DNA of 64,000 bases, taken from assembly GCA_016717145.1 (NCBI GenBank), contig JADKGD010000004.1, positions 186,001-250,000 of the forward strand, read 5' to 3'. How positions within the stretch are numbered: position 1 is the first letter of the stretch; every line of letters starts with the position of its first letter. The stretch comes from Saprospiraceae bacterium. GTDB lineage: Bacteria > Bacteroidota > Bacteroidia > Chitinophagales > Saprospiraceae. The notes under the pieces were generated by a model. The model did no database searches and had not been told where the DNA came from. It was given only the letters and a program-made list of their open reading frames with translations. Below, piece by piece: positions 11,655-23,975 of this stretch. Both the position numbers and the translations under genes were made by a program.

Positions 11655-11728
11655 AGTCTCGTAGCTCAGTTGGTTAGAGCACTACACTGATAATGTAGGG
11701 GTCGGCGGTTCAAATCCGCCCGAGACTA
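11655..11728 (+). tRNA. tRNA-Ile (anticodon GAT)
   Basis: The acceptor stem AGTCTCG pairs with CGAGACT; the D arm is GCTCAGTTGGTTAGAGC; the anticodon loop reads CTGATAA with GAT in the centre; the T arm is GGCGGTTCAAATCCGCC. The terminal CCA is not encoded (ACA follows). It sits in the 16S-23S spacer, the usual place. Confidence 0.95.
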
Positions 11729-11812
11729 CAGGAGCAAAAGCGAATGCAATGGAATGATTGATAGATAGGAGATATTTATTGATATCAGACAGGGGATTCG
11801 TCATAGATATTA

Positions 11813-11890
<78 letters not shown>

Positions 11891-11945
11891 AAAGAGATAA
11901 TCAGGAAATCAGGCCATAGGGTTGGTTAAATATAATTAAGACAAA

Positions 11946-11963
11946 AGTTCTTTGACAAGTTGG
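11946..11963 (+). promoter_or_regulatory. boxA-like element before 23S
   Basis: AGTTCTTTGACAAGTTGG, matching the 9841 element at most positions. A weaker version (TGTCTTTGAAAAGATCG) lies near 14957 before the 5S. Candidate antitermination or processing signal. Confidence 0.45.
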
Positions 11964-12032
11964 TAGAAAAAAAAGTAGAAACGAGAGAATCTTATTATGG
12001 GGTTTGGAGTGTAAGAGAAGAGTAATAAGAAT

Positions 12033-14884
<2,852 letters not shown>

Positions 14885-15059
14885 TTATTTAAAAATCAGA
14901 TGATACGCACTTCAGCGAAGTGATGAGTGGTCCTTGTTTTGAAATTTTTCTCCCAATTGTCTTTGAAAAGATCGAAGTTATGGATCAAATTAGTTTGATT
15001 GTAACAAAAAGAGATAGCGTATGGTATATATGTGGAACGTATGCCAATACATAAAGTTA
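14885..15059 (+). other. 23S-5S spacer
   Basis: It contains a perfect small hairpin, CACTTC/GAAGTG with loop AGC (14908-14922), and a boxA-like TGTCTTTGAAAAG near 14957. Probably RNA processing sequences. Confidence 0.5.
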
Positions 15060-15166
<107 letters not shown>

Positions 15167-15172
15167 TTTTAT

Positions 15173-15212
15173 GAGAGCCTTGTTGTGAATGCAGCAAGGC
15201 TCTCTCCTTTTT
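15173..15212 (+). terminator. Rho-independent terminator of the rRNA operon
   Basis: A 13-bp stem (GAGAGCCTTGTTG at 15173-15185 with CAGCAAGGCTCTC at 15192-15204, one G-T pair), a 6-nt loop, then TCCTTTTT. Confidence 0.9.
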
Positions 15213-15337
15213 ACCATATCCTTTCATCAATATATTTATTTATGAAAATATACATACCAAGCCATTTAAATGAACAAAACATTGAGACGATCTATTTATT
15301 AGAATAAAACAAATTGTATAATTATTAAATAGCTGTT

Positions 15338-15802
15338 ATGTCCAAACAATGGAGTTTTGAGATTTTGTCTTGGTTGTTTATAATTTTCTTTTGCCTTTTG
15401 ATAGTCGGTCCCATCTATTTGAAAGCTGGCGATTCCTTTAATTTCTACTACCGTAACATTCTGTCTATTGTTATTTTTTTAGCTTTGACCAGATATATTT
15501 TCCTGCTTAAGTATACACCAATCTCCAGAACAAAGTGGGTGAAGATGTTATTTGTTTTTCTTCCGATACCATTTGTGTTATTTCAAATTGATTCACTTTA
15601 TGAATTCCAAAGATTTATTGACGAAGAAGGAACTATAAGCCTTTTTAAAGGTTCTACGGATATAGATGATTATCAATTTGGTAAGTATATAAGATTGGAA
15701 TTTGTCTTTTTCTGTGTAGCTTCTTTAGTTTCTTTATTTGTTTTGCCTGTAAGAATGGTCATTTCCTTTTGGCGTACGACCAACACTAAAGATCTTGTTT
15801 AA
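15338..15802 (+). CDS. Small integral membrane protein, unknown function
   Basis: 154 residues with four hydrophobic segments that look like membrane helices: about 8-27 (LSWLFIIFFCLLIVGPIYL), 38-57, 69-85 (LFVFLPIPFVLFQI) and 121-145. A charged loop of about 35 residues with DEEG and DIDDY lies between the third and fourth. No signal peptide, catalytic motif or family match is recognised. It ends 26 nt before the AhpD-like gene, so the two may be co-transcribed. Function not assigned. Confidence 0.6.
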   Translation: MSKQWSFEILSWLFIIFFCLLIVGPIYLKAGDSFNFYYRNILSIVIFLALTRYIFLLKYTPISRTKWVKMLFVFLPIPFVLFQIDSLYEFQRFIDEEGTISLFKGSTDIDDYQFGKYIRLEFVFFCVASLVSLFVLPVRMVISFWRTTNTKDLV

Positions 15803-15828
15803 CTTTAACTTTTAATAGAAATATCAAT

Positions 15829-16173
15829 ATGTCACAAGTCAACGAATTTAATGATTATCGTAGCCGGATGAATGATCGCATTTTGGCTCAGGACAATAAA
15901 GTGCTGAAGAGGTTTTTTAGTCTTGATAACCAGACCTACCAGGATGGAGCTTTGTCTGAAAAAACAAAGGAATTATTAGGTTTGGTGGCTTCTATGGTTT
16001 TGCGATGTGACGACTGCATAAAATACCACCTTGGTACTTGTTATGAACTTGGCGTCACTACAGAAGAAATATTTGAAGTTTATGCTGTAGCAAACCTGGT
16101 TGGTGGATCTATATGCATCCCACATACCAGGAGGGCAGTTGAATATTGGGATGAACTGATAAACCAAAAATAA
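15829..16173 (+). CDS. Carboxymuconolactone decarboxylase / AhpD-like protein
   Basis: 114 residues, the usual size for this all-helical family. It has a CxxC pair at residues 60-63 within RCDDCIKYH, the redox motif and following His typical of AhpD-like proteins, and the LSEKTKELLGLVASM helix that precedes it in the family. AhpD-type members reduce partner peroxidases; others act on gamma-carboxymuconolactone. The CxxC makes a thiol redox role more likely than ring-cleavage metabolism, but the partner is not visible here. It converges with hemW, with stops only 12 bp apart. Confidence 0.82.
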   Translation: MSQVNEFNDYRSRMNDRILAQDNKVLKRFFSLDNQTYQDGALSEKTKELLGLVASMVLRCDDCIKYHLGTCYELGVTTEEIFEVYAVANLVGGSICIPHTRRAVEYWDELINQK

Positions 16174-16185
16174 AATAATATTTAC

Positions 16186-17313
16186 CTAATCAACAGAAAA
16201 TAAATTCATCGCAATTCTGTCTGCGTAGTATTTGCCATTTTTTGTAAGTGTAAAATTATTTCCATTCTGTTTTATCATGCCATCATTTATTGCTTCTTTT
16301 ATTGAACTAAGAAATATATTCGTAACTTTTTCTCCCATAGCTTGAATAACCGACAAATCTATACCCCACATTGTCCTTAAACCTGTCATTAGGTATTCAT
16401 TATACCTCGTGTCATTATTTAAATATTCCGTGTCTAGCGGCAAATCTTCTAATGCCAGCTGGTCAATGTATTTTTTATTATTGGCAACATTCCAGCTTCT
16501 TGAAACTACATCATAAGAATGTGCCGATGGTCCGATTCCAATATATTCCACACCTTTCCAATAATTTGTATTATGAACTGCATATTGTTCCGGTAGTGAA
16601 AAATTTGATATTTCATAATGATCATACCCATGATTTTCAAGTATATCCATTAGCGAACTAAACTGATCATTTGCCTTATCAATATTCGGCAGATCGATTT
16701 TATTGGTTTTTATCATGTGAAACAGGGCAGTTTTTTCTTCGACAGTCAGGCAGTATGCAGATACGTGAGGGATTTTCATGTCTATTGTCTGTTCAATATT
16801 ATGCAACCACATTTCGTCAGTTGTCGTATTGGATCCGTAGATAAGATCAATAGACAAGTTTTCAAGACCTGCATCCTGACAATAACCGATACAACGTAAA
16901 GCTTCTTTGGCATTATGGGCTCTGTTCATGAACGTTAGATCTTCATCATAAAATGACTGGACTCCTATACTTAGCCGGTTTATGCCCCATTTTTGAAAGA
17001 TTGTTATGGAATCTTTAGTAATATCATCAGGGTTGGCTTCGAGCGTAATTTCAGCATTATCTTTCCATTCATAGTACTTTAATAAAGTGGTGAAAATTTT
17101 GTCAAAATCTTTGTCAGTCAAAAGACTTGGCGTACCGCCTCCAAAATAGATGGTAGAAATTTTGTTGTTTTTCAGATAGTCTTTTCTTAACCTAATTTCT
17201 GTGCAAATAGCATCAATTAAAGCATCTTTGAGTTTTAATGAGGTTGAAAAGTGGAAATTGCAATAATGGCATGCCTGCTTACAAAAAGGAATATGAATAT
17301 ATATACCAGACAT
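16186..17313 (-). CDS. hemW: Radical SAM coproporphyrinogen oxidase-like heme chaperone HemW
   Basis: 375 residues, normal HemW length. It opens with SGIYIHIPFC; the radical-SAM cluster Cys are 11, 15 and 18 (CKQACHYC). The SAM-binding GGGTPS is at 58-63, and the family signature RLSIGVQSFYDEDL follows in the middle. HemW-type proteins bind heme and a 4Fe-4S cluster and are thought to deliver heme; older annotation calls them oxygen-independent coproporphyrinogen III oxidase. The longer N-terminal extension that HemN has before this motif is absent, which favours HemW. It is divergent from the barrel gene that follows. Confidence 0.92.
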   Translation of the reverse strand: MSGIYIHIPFCKQACHYCNFHFSTSLKLKDALIDAICTEIRLRKDYLKNNKISTIYFGGGTPSLLTDKDFDKIFTTLLKYYEWKDNAEITLEANPDDITKDSITIFQKWGINRLSIGVQSFYDEDLTFMNRAHNAKEALRCIGYCQDAGLENLSIDLIYGSNTTTDEMWLHNIEQTIDMKIPHVSAYCLTVEEKTALFHMIKTNKIDLPNIDKANDQFSSLMDILENHGYDHYEISNFSLPEQYAVHNTNYWKGVEYIGIGPSAHSYDVVSRSWNVANNKKYIDQLALEDLPLDTEYLNNDTRYNEYLMTGLRTMWGIDLSVIQAMGEKVTNIFLSSIKEAINDGMIKQNGNNFTLTKNGKYYADRIAMNLFSVD

Positions 17314-17330
17314 GTTGTATTTTCGTTATT

Positions 17331-19184
17331 TTGAATGTCAATCAGTTAAATATAAAGCGTCTGAATTACAAAAGATATTTAAGCATAATACATTTTAATT
17401 CATACTGTGAGCAAAATCTCGCTGTAAAGATATATTTATTAATATTCTTAATGGCATCAGCACAAGGACTTATAAGTCAAAAAAAAATATATGTTGGTAT
17501 AAAATATTTCCAATCATCTTTCACATCCGGCGAAGAGGAAATCTATTACAAAAGTATGGATTCAATAGAAGTGCCGTTTTATTTATCAAACCGTATCAAT
17601 GAATTATTATCTCAGGGATATTCTGTTCCGAATTTGGATACAATTGTTTTTAAAAATGATACATGTATAGCTTATATTTACAAGGGCAATAAATATACGA
17701 TTGGAGGCATTAATTTTTCTCAGGAACAAACCTCTATCCTGGAATCAAGCGGTATCCGAAGGAGTAAACTCGCGGGAAAGGCCTTAGAAGCCAAATATTT
17801 GGAAAAATTTCTTAATTCGCTTGTAGACCATCAGACCAATTACGGTTATCCATTTGCCAAAGCGAAGTTTGATTCCATACGTTTTGACAATAATAAGTTA
17901 TACGCTGGTTTGAAAATAGACAGAGGTCGGTTGTTTACATTTGACACTATCGTGATGGAAGGTAAAATCCATCTTAGCAAAAGATTTCTGGAACGATTTC
18001 TTGATATATTTCCCACTTCGTATTATGCACATGATAAAGTGGTCAGTGCTTCACGACGATTGAATGACCTGCAATATGCCAAACAATCAAATGATCCTGT
18101 CATCAGGTTTGTCAATGATAAAGCCTCGCTGGTTTTGACTCTTGACCCAAAACCGGCCAGTCGTTTTGATTTTCTCATAGGCGTCTTGCCACAAATTAAG
18201 GATGGTGTCAGAAAATGGACTATTTCAGGTGATTTTACGGCGGAACTAAATAATAGTTTTAATCAGGGAGAGTATATTTATCTGCAGGTCAAACGATTGA
18301 AAGCCGAAAATCTGGAACTCCAGATGAAATCAACCCTTCCATACATTGCTGGATTACCGGTAGGAAGTCATATAGATTTTAGAATTTTCAAAAATGCAAG
18401 TCAAAATATAGACCTTTTTTTTGATGGTGGATTTCAATATTTATTTGGGGGCTTTAATAATATAAAAATATATGGTAGTTATCGTTCTTCCAGATTGCTT
18501 GAAATTAATTCAGATCAAATTACTGCTTCCGCCCGATTGCCACAGAATCTTGATGTTTCCTATTCAGGAGGCGGTATAGGTCTCTCCATTAGAAAATTGG
18601 ATTACAGATTCAATCCGTCAAAAGGATATGCCCTTGAAATAAATACGATTGTAGGGAGCAAAAAAATCATTAAAAATATAAACATTCTACAATTGGAAGG
18701 TTTTGAGAATAGTTATGATTCACTAAAATTAAATACATTACAAGCAGATATTGAAGCTTCTTGTGCGTTTTACAAGCCTGTTAAAAATTGGGCCACCATT
18801 AAAATGGGTGGGAATGCAGGTGTCCGGCTTAATCAGCAACAAATCAGAACCAATGAACAATTTAGAATTGGCGGGAATAAACTTCTTCGTGGATTTGATG
18901 AAGAAAGTATTATGACCGATCGATATGCTTTTGGTACCGTTGAATTCAGATTCCTGTTTGATCAGAATTCATATCTAAGTTTGCCATTTATCGATTTTGG
19001 CGTAACAAGAGTCATAAAGAATGGAGTACCGATCACAGACACGGTTCTGGGTATAGGAATGGGACTCAATTTTGGAACCACAGCTGGAATTTTTAACCTG
19101 TCATTTGCGGCAGGGAGGAATCTGGGAAATCCTTTTGATTTTGGAAAAATGAAAATACATTTTGGTTATGTCAATTTATTTTGA
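17331..19184 (+). CDS. BamA/TamA-type outer membrane beta-barrel protein
   Basis: About 600-650 residues. A hydrophobic stretch KIYLLIFLMASAQG just before the mature part looks like a signal peptide. The first half (to about residue 280) has POTRA-like alternation of strands and helices; the C-terminal half is a barrel with RIGGNKLLRGFDEES, the LRGF being the conserved loop-6 (V/L)RG(F/Y) motif of the Omp85 superfamily. The last residue is Phe (GYVNLF), the usual outer-membrane signature. The open frame reaches back to 17238, inside hemW on the other strand. TTG at 17331 is used here because it lies outside hemW, but the exact start is uncertain (ATG at 17451 would give almost no signal peptide). 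Role in outer membrane protein insertion or secretion is inferred; it is too divergent to call BamA. Confidence 0.75.
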   Translation: MNVNQLNIKRLNYKRYLSIIHFNSYCEQNLAVKIYLLIFLMASAQGLISQKKIYVGIKYFQSSFTSGEEEIYYKSMDSIEVPFYLSNRINELLSQGYSVPNLDTIVFKNDTCIAYIYKGNKYTIGGINFSQEQTSILESSGIRRSKLAGKALEAKYLEKFLNSLVDHQTNYGYPFAKAKFDSIRFDNNKLYAGLKIDRGRLFTFDTIVMEGKIHLSKRFLERFLDIFPTSYYAHDKVVSASRRLNDLQYAKQSNDPVIRFVNDKASLVLTLDPKPASRFDFLIGVLPQIKDGVRKWTISGDFTAELNNSFNQGEYIYLQVKRLKAENLELQMKSTLPYIAGLPVGSHIDFRIFKNASQNIDLFFDGGFQYLFGGFNNIKIYGSYRSSRLLEINSDQITASARLPQNLDVSYSGGGIGLSIRKLDYRFNPSKGYALEINTIVGSKKIIKNINILQLEGFENSYDSLKLNTLQADIEASCAFYKPVKNWATIKMGGNAGVRLNQQQIRTNEQFRIGGNKLLRGFDEESIMTDRYAFGTVEFRFLFDQNSYLSLPFIDFGVTRVIKNGVPITDTVLGIGMGLNFGTTAGIFNLSFAAGRNLGNPFDFGKMKIHFGYVNLF

Positions 19185-19214
19185 TTTCGTTAATATTTTA
19201 TGTACACATTTTAA

Positions 19215-19397
19215 AGCTGTCAACCTTCTGATTATTATAAACATGATGCCTATGCTGAAAATCAAAAACAAGAGCTAAGAAATAAATTCAGAAATTTTTT
19301 CGCCTTATTAAGCAATGAATTTGATGGTACGTTATATGAAAAGATGATTATAAAAGAATGCACTGTTTATACTAACTATCTGAAAGAAGTACAGTAA
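19215..19397 (+). pseudogene. Possible remnant of a lost gene (C-terminal fragment)
   Basis: An open frame from just after a TAA at 19212 reads SCQPSDYYKHDAYAENQKQE... and ends NYLKEVQ-stop at 19395-19397. It looks protein-like (helical, charged, mixed composition) but has no usable start codon near its 5' end. It lies alone between the barrel gene and the cytochrome c gene. It could be the tail of a deleted gene or chance. Confidence 0.3.
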
Positions 19398-19406
19398 TGT
19401 TGACCT

Positions 19407-19805
19407 CTATTTTTTAATAGTTTTTATCTCTTTTTCAGTGAAGATCGGTAAATCATTGCCCCATGAATGTGTTATATAATTAAGGACATCCACAACTTCA
19501 TCATCATCAAGACCAGGAGCAGGCATTAGACCATTATATGCAATACCATTGACCATTATGTTTCCTTTTTGTCCATATTTAACAGATCTGATGGATTCTG
19601 ATCGGTTTTTGATTAGAAAATCTGAATTGGCGAGCGGAGGAACAACAGATTTTGTTCCCATGCCATTTGGCAGGTGACAAGTAATACAAAAATCCTGATA
19701 CAATAATTTACCCTTGCCAATACTGCTTGAGAGTTCATCATTCTGAAAATACGGAGATAAATTGGGTAAAAATAAAACTGAGATTGCAAGTATGATTATT
19801 TTCAT
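19407..19805 (-). CDS. Periplasmic class I cytochrome c
   Basis: 132 residues. An N-terminal hydrophobic signal (about 1-18) precedes the heme-binding motif CITCH at 40-44; a Met in NGLMPAPGL later is the likely axial ligand; and DDDEVVDVLNYITHSWG is the usual C-terminal helix of small mono-heme cytochromes c. Its ATG overlaps the stop of the upstream sugar dehydrogenase gene by 4 nt (ATGA arrangement), so the two are almost certainly translated together. The cytochrome is the probable electron acceptor for that enzyme. Confidence 0.9.
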   Translation of the reverse strand: MKIIILAISVLFLPNLSPYFQNDELSSSIGKGKLLYQDFCITCHLPNGMGTKSVVPPLANSDFLIKNRSESIRSVKYGQKGNIMVNGIAYNGLMPAPGLDDDEVVDVLNYITHSWGNDLPIFTEKEIKTIKK

Positions 19806-20920
19806 TTTTTAGGTACAATTTTATAGATTCCCTGACCTTCAACCGCAACATATATATAGCCATCCGGACTCATTTTGACGTTTCTTACTCTACCGATATC
19901 TGCCATTATTTTTTCGCGATAAGTCACTTTGTTTTCACTTAATACAAGTCGTTCCAGGTATTGAAATTTAAGAGACCCTATAAGTAAACTTCCCCTCCAT
20001 TCAGGATATTTGTCAGAATAAACAAATTCCATACCACTTGGGCCAATAGAAGGTACATAGTAATACAAGGGCTGTTCCATACCAGCCATTTCGGTTTTTT
20101 CCGTTAATATAGTACCATCATAGTTGATGCCGTAACTGATGACCGGCCAACCATAATTTTTTCCTTTTTCCAGAATATTTATTTCATCACCTCCTTGAGG
20201 ACCATGCTCATTTTCCCAAATCTGTCCGGTCACAGGATGTTTTGTCATACCTTGTGGATTTCTGTGACCATAACTATAAATTGCTTTTTTTGCGTCGGCT
20301 TGATGTACAAATGGATTATCCTCAGGGATGCTTCCATCGTCTTTTAATCTGTATATCTTGCCACCGTCTTTACTAATGTCCTGGGGATTAACAAAATGTT
20401 CTCCTCTGTCACCTATGCTAAAATAAAGAAGACCTTTATCATCAAAAATAATTCTTGAACCAAAATGATGTGATGTTTTAGTACTTGGACTTCCGGTATA
20501 TAGGATTTCAATATCAATGAGTTGACCATCCTGCAGTTTTGACCTCATCAATGTAGTATTGCTGGTTTTATCTTCTCCTGTTTTAGCTGAGTAAGTAAGA
20601 TATATCCATCCATTTTTTGAATAATCAGGGTGCAAACAAACATCCAGCAATCCTCCTTGTCCCCGCGCAAGTACTTCAGGCACATTTCCGATAACCGTTT
20701 TTACTCCGTTATTAAAATGTATCAGCTGACCTTTTTTTTCAGTGATAAGCATGCTGCCGTCAGGTAAAAAAGCCATTCCCCATGGGATATCAAGGTTAGC
20801 CACCACAGTTTCTAATGTATAATTTATTTCAGTAGGCGTTTTTATATTACTATCTACCTGTGCGGTGCTTATTTGATAGATACAAAGGGTAAAACTGCAC
20901 AAAACATGTATTATCTTCAT
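19802..20920 (-). CDS. PQQ-dependent aldose sugar dehydrogenase (glucose/sorbosone dehydrogenase family)
   Basis: 372 residues with a signal peptide (about 1-20, ending STAQ). Family signatures run in order: VVANLDIPWGMAFLPDGSML, RGQGGLLDVCLHPDY, YSYGHRNPQGM, ENEHGPQGGDEIN and PSIGPSGMEFVYS. These are the beta-propeller strands and PQQ/calcium contacts of soluble aldose sugar dehydrogenases (YliI/Asd type). It oxidises aldoses in the periplasm and passes electrons on; the overlapping cytochrome c gene supplies a likely acceptor. No PQQ synthesis genes are seen in this window. The sugar specificity cannot be read from sequence. Confidence 0.9.
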   Translation of the reverse strand: MKIIHVLCSFTLCIYQISTAQVDSNIKTPTEINYTLETVVANLDIPWGMAFLPDGSMLITEKKGQLIHFNNGVKTVIGNVPEVLARGQGGLLDVCLHPDYSKNGWIYLTYSAKTGEDKTSNTTLMRSKLQDGQLIDIEILYTGSPSTKTSHHFGSRIIFDDKGLLYFSIGDRGEHFVNPQDISKDGGKIYRLKDDGSIPEDNPFVHQADAKKAIYSYGHRNPQGMTKHPVTGQIWENEHGPQGGDEINILEKGKNYGWPVISYGINYDGTILTEKTEMAGMEQPLYYYVPSIGPSGMEFVYSDKYPEWRGSLLIGSLKFQYLERLVLSENKVTYREKIMADIGRVRNVKMSPDGYIYVAVEGQGIYKIVPKK

Positions 20921-21006
20921 TTAAAGTTGATTTGTTTTTCATTACAATATAAAAGGATTTTGATTTGTTCAAAATTTGCACCCTATTATCAAAAATAAAT
21001 TTAGTA

Positions 21007-21642
21007 TTATTTTTTTCTGATGACATTTATGCCATCTCTTAGTGGTAATATTACATTTTCTACCCTTGTATCACTTTTAATCATTTTGTTAAAGTCGTCA
21101 AGAAGTTTAGTTTTTTTATCCAATTTTTTTTCAATGACTTTTCCATTCCAAAGTACATTATCTGCAATTATGATGGCACCACTATTACACCTGTCAATAA
21201 CTAAATTATAATACGTAACATATGATGCTTTATCCGCATCAATAAATACTAAATCAAAATCTATATTCAAAGTAGGAATTATTTCCTTGGCATCCCCAAT
21301 AATAAGTTCAATCTGATTATTATATGATGATTTTGAAAAAAAACTATCGGCAATGGCTCCATGCACCTCATCATACTCAATAGTGACTAATTTACCTTTT
21401 TTTGACAGGCCCTGAGCTAAACAAATGGCTGAATATCCCGTAAAAGTCCCTATTTCGAGTATATTTTCAGGCATTTTTATTTTGCTTATCAAACTAAGAA
21501 AACTACCTTGAAGATATCCGGATAACATACGCGGAGATAAAGTTTTGAGGTGCGTTGTCCTTTCAATCTCATCCAGCATTTTTTCATGTAAAGTTGATTG
21601 TGCACAACAATAATCGTCTATACTTGACATGATATCGTCCAT
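21007..21642 (-). CDS. SAM-dependent O-methyltransferase (caffeoyl-CoA type, family 3)
   Basis: 211 residues. The SAM-binding motif is LEIGTFTGYSAICLAQ, followed by TIEYDE; metal-binding acids lie in DLVFIDADKASY and IIADNVLWNGKV. This is the layout of the divalent-cation dependent O-methyltransferases of the caffeoyl-CoA/catechol type. Bacterial members often act on catechols or small phenolics, so the substrate here is open. It follows the EamA transporter gene with only 2 nt between them on the same strand, implying one transcript. Confidence 0.9.
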   Translation of the reverse strand: MDDIMSSIDDYCCAQSTLHEKMLDEIERTTHLKTLSPRMLSGYLQGSFLSLISKIKMPENILEIGTFTGYSAICLAQGLSKKGKLVTIEYDEVHGAIADSFFSKSSYNNQIELIIGDAKEIIPTLNIDFDLVFIDADKASYVTYYNLVIDRCNSGAIIIADNVLWNGKVIEKKLDKKTKLLDDFNKMIKSDTRVENVILPLRDGINVIRKK

Positions 21643-21644
21643 AT

Positions 21645-22547
21645 TTATATTTTTTGAGCATTGAGTTTTTTATTGAGATATGGATAAGACAAAACAGATA
21701 TTACTATAATGGCGCCACCTACGTAAAACATTGGAGTAAGTTCTTTATGTTCATTTAGTAACAGGATTGCAAGCAAAATTCCATATATTGGTTCGAGGTT
21801 GATAACCAGATTAGAAGCAAATGCAGTCAGATATTTTAGTGCTTTGAGTGATAAAACATGTGCCAGCGTTGTACAGCATAAGGCTAGAATGATGAGATAT
21901 AACCAATCTTCCTTATCGGATGGAATAAAAGCCTCAGGTGAATATCCAAAAAGCCACATAATAAATAATAAGACACTAATCATTATCCATGCACTGGTAA
22001 GTTCAATGAATGAAATGGTGTATGGGTCAGAGCCGCCGATGTTTTTTTTATTTAAAGTAGAGAATACAGCTGCCAGAAATGCAGATGCAAGTCCCACCCA
22101 AATGCCACTTATATAGTTTAATGGAACGTTATTGATAACTAGAACCATACCTGGAATGACACAGGCACTAAGGATTAATTCGAGTCTATTGATCTTTGTA
22201 CGCAAAAGTATTGGTTCAAATACAGAAGTAAATAATGAAGTGGTACTCATACATATGAGCGACACTGATGCATTGGCTAGTTTAATCGATCCATAAAAAC
22301 AAATCCAGTGCAATCCGATCACCACGCCAATTATAGCATAGTTAATCAGCTGTTTACGTGCCATTTCATTCAGATTTTTGCCAAATCTGATAAAAAACAA
22401 CAAGCTAATGGACGTAATCAATACGCGCCACCATACCAATATAATAGCAGGAAGTTGTATCAGATCGCCTAAAATAGCCGTAAATCCAAAAAGTATGACA
22501 GCCATGTGGATTTGAAGATAGGCTATTTGCTGATTGGTCAGCTTCAT
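21645..22547 (-). CDS. EamA/DMT-family transporter
   Basis: 300 residues with about ten hydrophobic helices arranged as two EamA repeats (about 5-140 and 150-290). The first begins FGFTAILGDLIQLPAIILVWWR and the second ends NLEPIYGILLAILLLNEH, the conserved NLEP region of this family. Members export amino acids, nucleosides or other small metabolites from the inner membrane. The substrate cannot be inferred. It sits directly upstream of the O-methyltransferase gene. Confidence 0.9.
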   Translation of the reverse strand: MKLTNQQIAYLQIHMAVILFGFTAILGDLIQLPAIILVWWRVLITSISLLFFIRFGKNLNEMARKQLINYAIIGVVIGLHWICFYGSIKLANASVSLICMSTTSLFTSVFEPILLRTKINRLELILSACVIPGMVLVINNVPLNYISGIWVGLASAFLAAVFSTLNKKNIGGSDPYTISFIELTSAWIMISVLLFIMWLFGYSPEAFIPSDKEDWLYLIILALCCTTLAHVLSLKALKYLTAFASNLVINLEPIYGILLAILLLNEHKELTPMFYVGGAIIVISVLSYPYLNKKLNAQKI

Positions 22548-22636
22548 AGAGTAATCTGTTTAAGGGTATAAAATTTGAAAGCCAAAGGTATCATTTCTTT
22601 GACGATCACACATCTGATTTTATAAATATTACGAAG

Positions 22637-23095
22637 CTATACGCCAAATTGAGTTAAATGATGGTTTAAATGTTTGTAAAACATATTATTCCATTCGATT
22701 TTGTGTAACTTGCCAAAAGAGTGAGATTTTTTACCATCAAAATATTTTTCACCCAATTCCATGGTTTTGTTGAGATACATAATGAGTCTGTTTTTTTCTG
22801 TCGAAAAATCTTTATCGCCTTTGATGATAAATTGTGGTGCGGTTTTCAGATTGTGCGGATAAGGACTTTCATTTACAACTCTTTTTTTAACGAGTATTTT
22901 CAGGATAATTGCCATTAATGCATTTGGTTTAGGGTGGATGTCATCATATACCATTTCGTAGGTGACACTACAATGTGCCAGCATTTGAGAGACAGTCATT
23001 TTACCCCAAATAGGTTTGGTGGTTTCCTGTAAAAGATTAATTCTATGTATTAAACCATCAGTTACTTCCTTGGTAAAAATATTTGGTAATGCCAT
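22637..23095 (-). CDS. DUF1569 / DinB-like four-helix protein
   Basis: 152 residues. The pattern PIWGKMTVSQMLAHC near 30-45 and the C-terminal YKHLNHHLTQFG match the DUF1569 branch of the DinB/YfiT-like superfamily; His in AHC and KHLNHH are the probable metal ligands of the four-helix bundle. Some relatives are metal-dependent thiol transferases, but no reaction is established for this branch. It is transcribed with the same orientation as the flanking AlkA-type and EamA genes, with gaps of 64 and 89 bp. Confidence 0.75.
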   Translation of the reverse strand: MALPNIFTKEVTDGLIHRINLLQETTKPIWGKMTVSQMLAHCSVTYEMVYDDIHPKPNALMAIILKILVKKRVVNESPYPHNLKTAPQFIIKGDKDFSTEKNRLIMYLNKTMELGEKYFDGKKSHSFGKLHKIEWNNMFYKHLNHHLTQFGV

Positions 23096-23159
23096 AATCT
23101 GTTATTTTACACAAACCTATACATTTTTTATATGATACAAAAATATTGGGCCTTTAACT

Positions 23160-23801
23160 TCAATTTTCAACTATGTTTGGATGAAAATCGGGAGCATTGC
23201 GATGTCGTTTTTTGAGATAATAATGCCATAGGAAGTAAGAGGCTAATGTTCTGTAAGGTGCCCATTTACTTGAATGCTCGACAATCTCTTCTTTTGTTTT
23301 TGCTGGTGTTAGCTCTTTTATGGTATTAATGATCGCAATATCACCCAATGGTATAATGTCCTGAGATTGTAAACAAAACATCATATAAATATCAGCAGAC
23401 CATTGGCCAATTCCTTTTATACTTGTCAATTGAGCCTTTATGGTTACATCATCCAACGAATTAAATGATGTAAGGACCAGTTGCCCATGGATAATCGCGC
23501 TGGATAAAGCTCGCAGGTAACTTGATTTTTGGCGACTGATCTGACATCTTAGCATTTCCTCATCCGAAAGTTCTAATATTTTGGAAGGTTCAAAACATGC
23601 TAAATAATTGTTCAGCTTTACAAAATGAGCATTGGCAGATGATAGACTGACTTGTTGTTCCAGTATAATTTTACACAACGATGTGAAACCTGCTGGACGG
23701 GCCCACTCTGGCGGGGCGCCATATTTTGTAAAAATATTTTTAAATACCTCATCTTTATTGATAAGAAATTCAATACCTTTTTGATTGACTATCAGAGCCA
23801 T
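23160..23801 (-). CDS. DNA-3-methyladenine glycosylase II-like (AlkA/HhH-GPD)
   Basis: 213 residues. The helix-hairpin-helix is LTSIKGIGQWSADIYMMF, followed by the GPD loop with the probable catalytic Asp in IIPLGDIAI; the upstream LCKIILEQQVSLSSA is the usual HhH-GPD helix. It removes alkylated bases in base excision repair. The N-terminal domain of E. coli AlkA (about 90 residues) is missing, as in many short bacterial homologues. Free-standing gene with its own spacing on both sides. Confidence 0.87.
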   Translation of the reverse strand: MALIVNQKGIEFLINKDEVFKNIFTKYGAPPEWARPAGFTSLCKIILEQQVSLSSANAHFVKLNNYLACFEPSKILELSDEEMLRCQISRQKSSYLRALSSAIIHGQLVLTSFNSLDDVTIKAQLTSIKGIGQWSADIYMMFCLQSQDIIPLGDIAIINTIKELTPAKTKEEIVEHSSKWAPYRTLASYFLWHYYLKKRHRNAPDFHPNIVEN

Positions 23802-23975
23802 ATTTTGTGTAAAAATTTAATATTAGTTCAAACAAGATAGCTTAATGGTCATCTATATAAAACAAATAGAACCCAAACGTATAGAAAATTTTGAGCTTTC
23901 CCAAAAATAATCATGAAACCAATTATGTTTGGATATAAAATATTAAGTTTGTGGCACAATCCAACACTGTAGAAT

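Noticed and set aside
16371..16899. Plus-strand open frames opposite hemW
   Set aside because: Shadows of hemW: His/Tyr/Cys-rich and without family features.
17238..17330. N-terminal extension of the BamA-like protein
   Set aside because: It overlaps the start of hemW on the opposite strand and reads as hemW antisense; a later start is much more likely.
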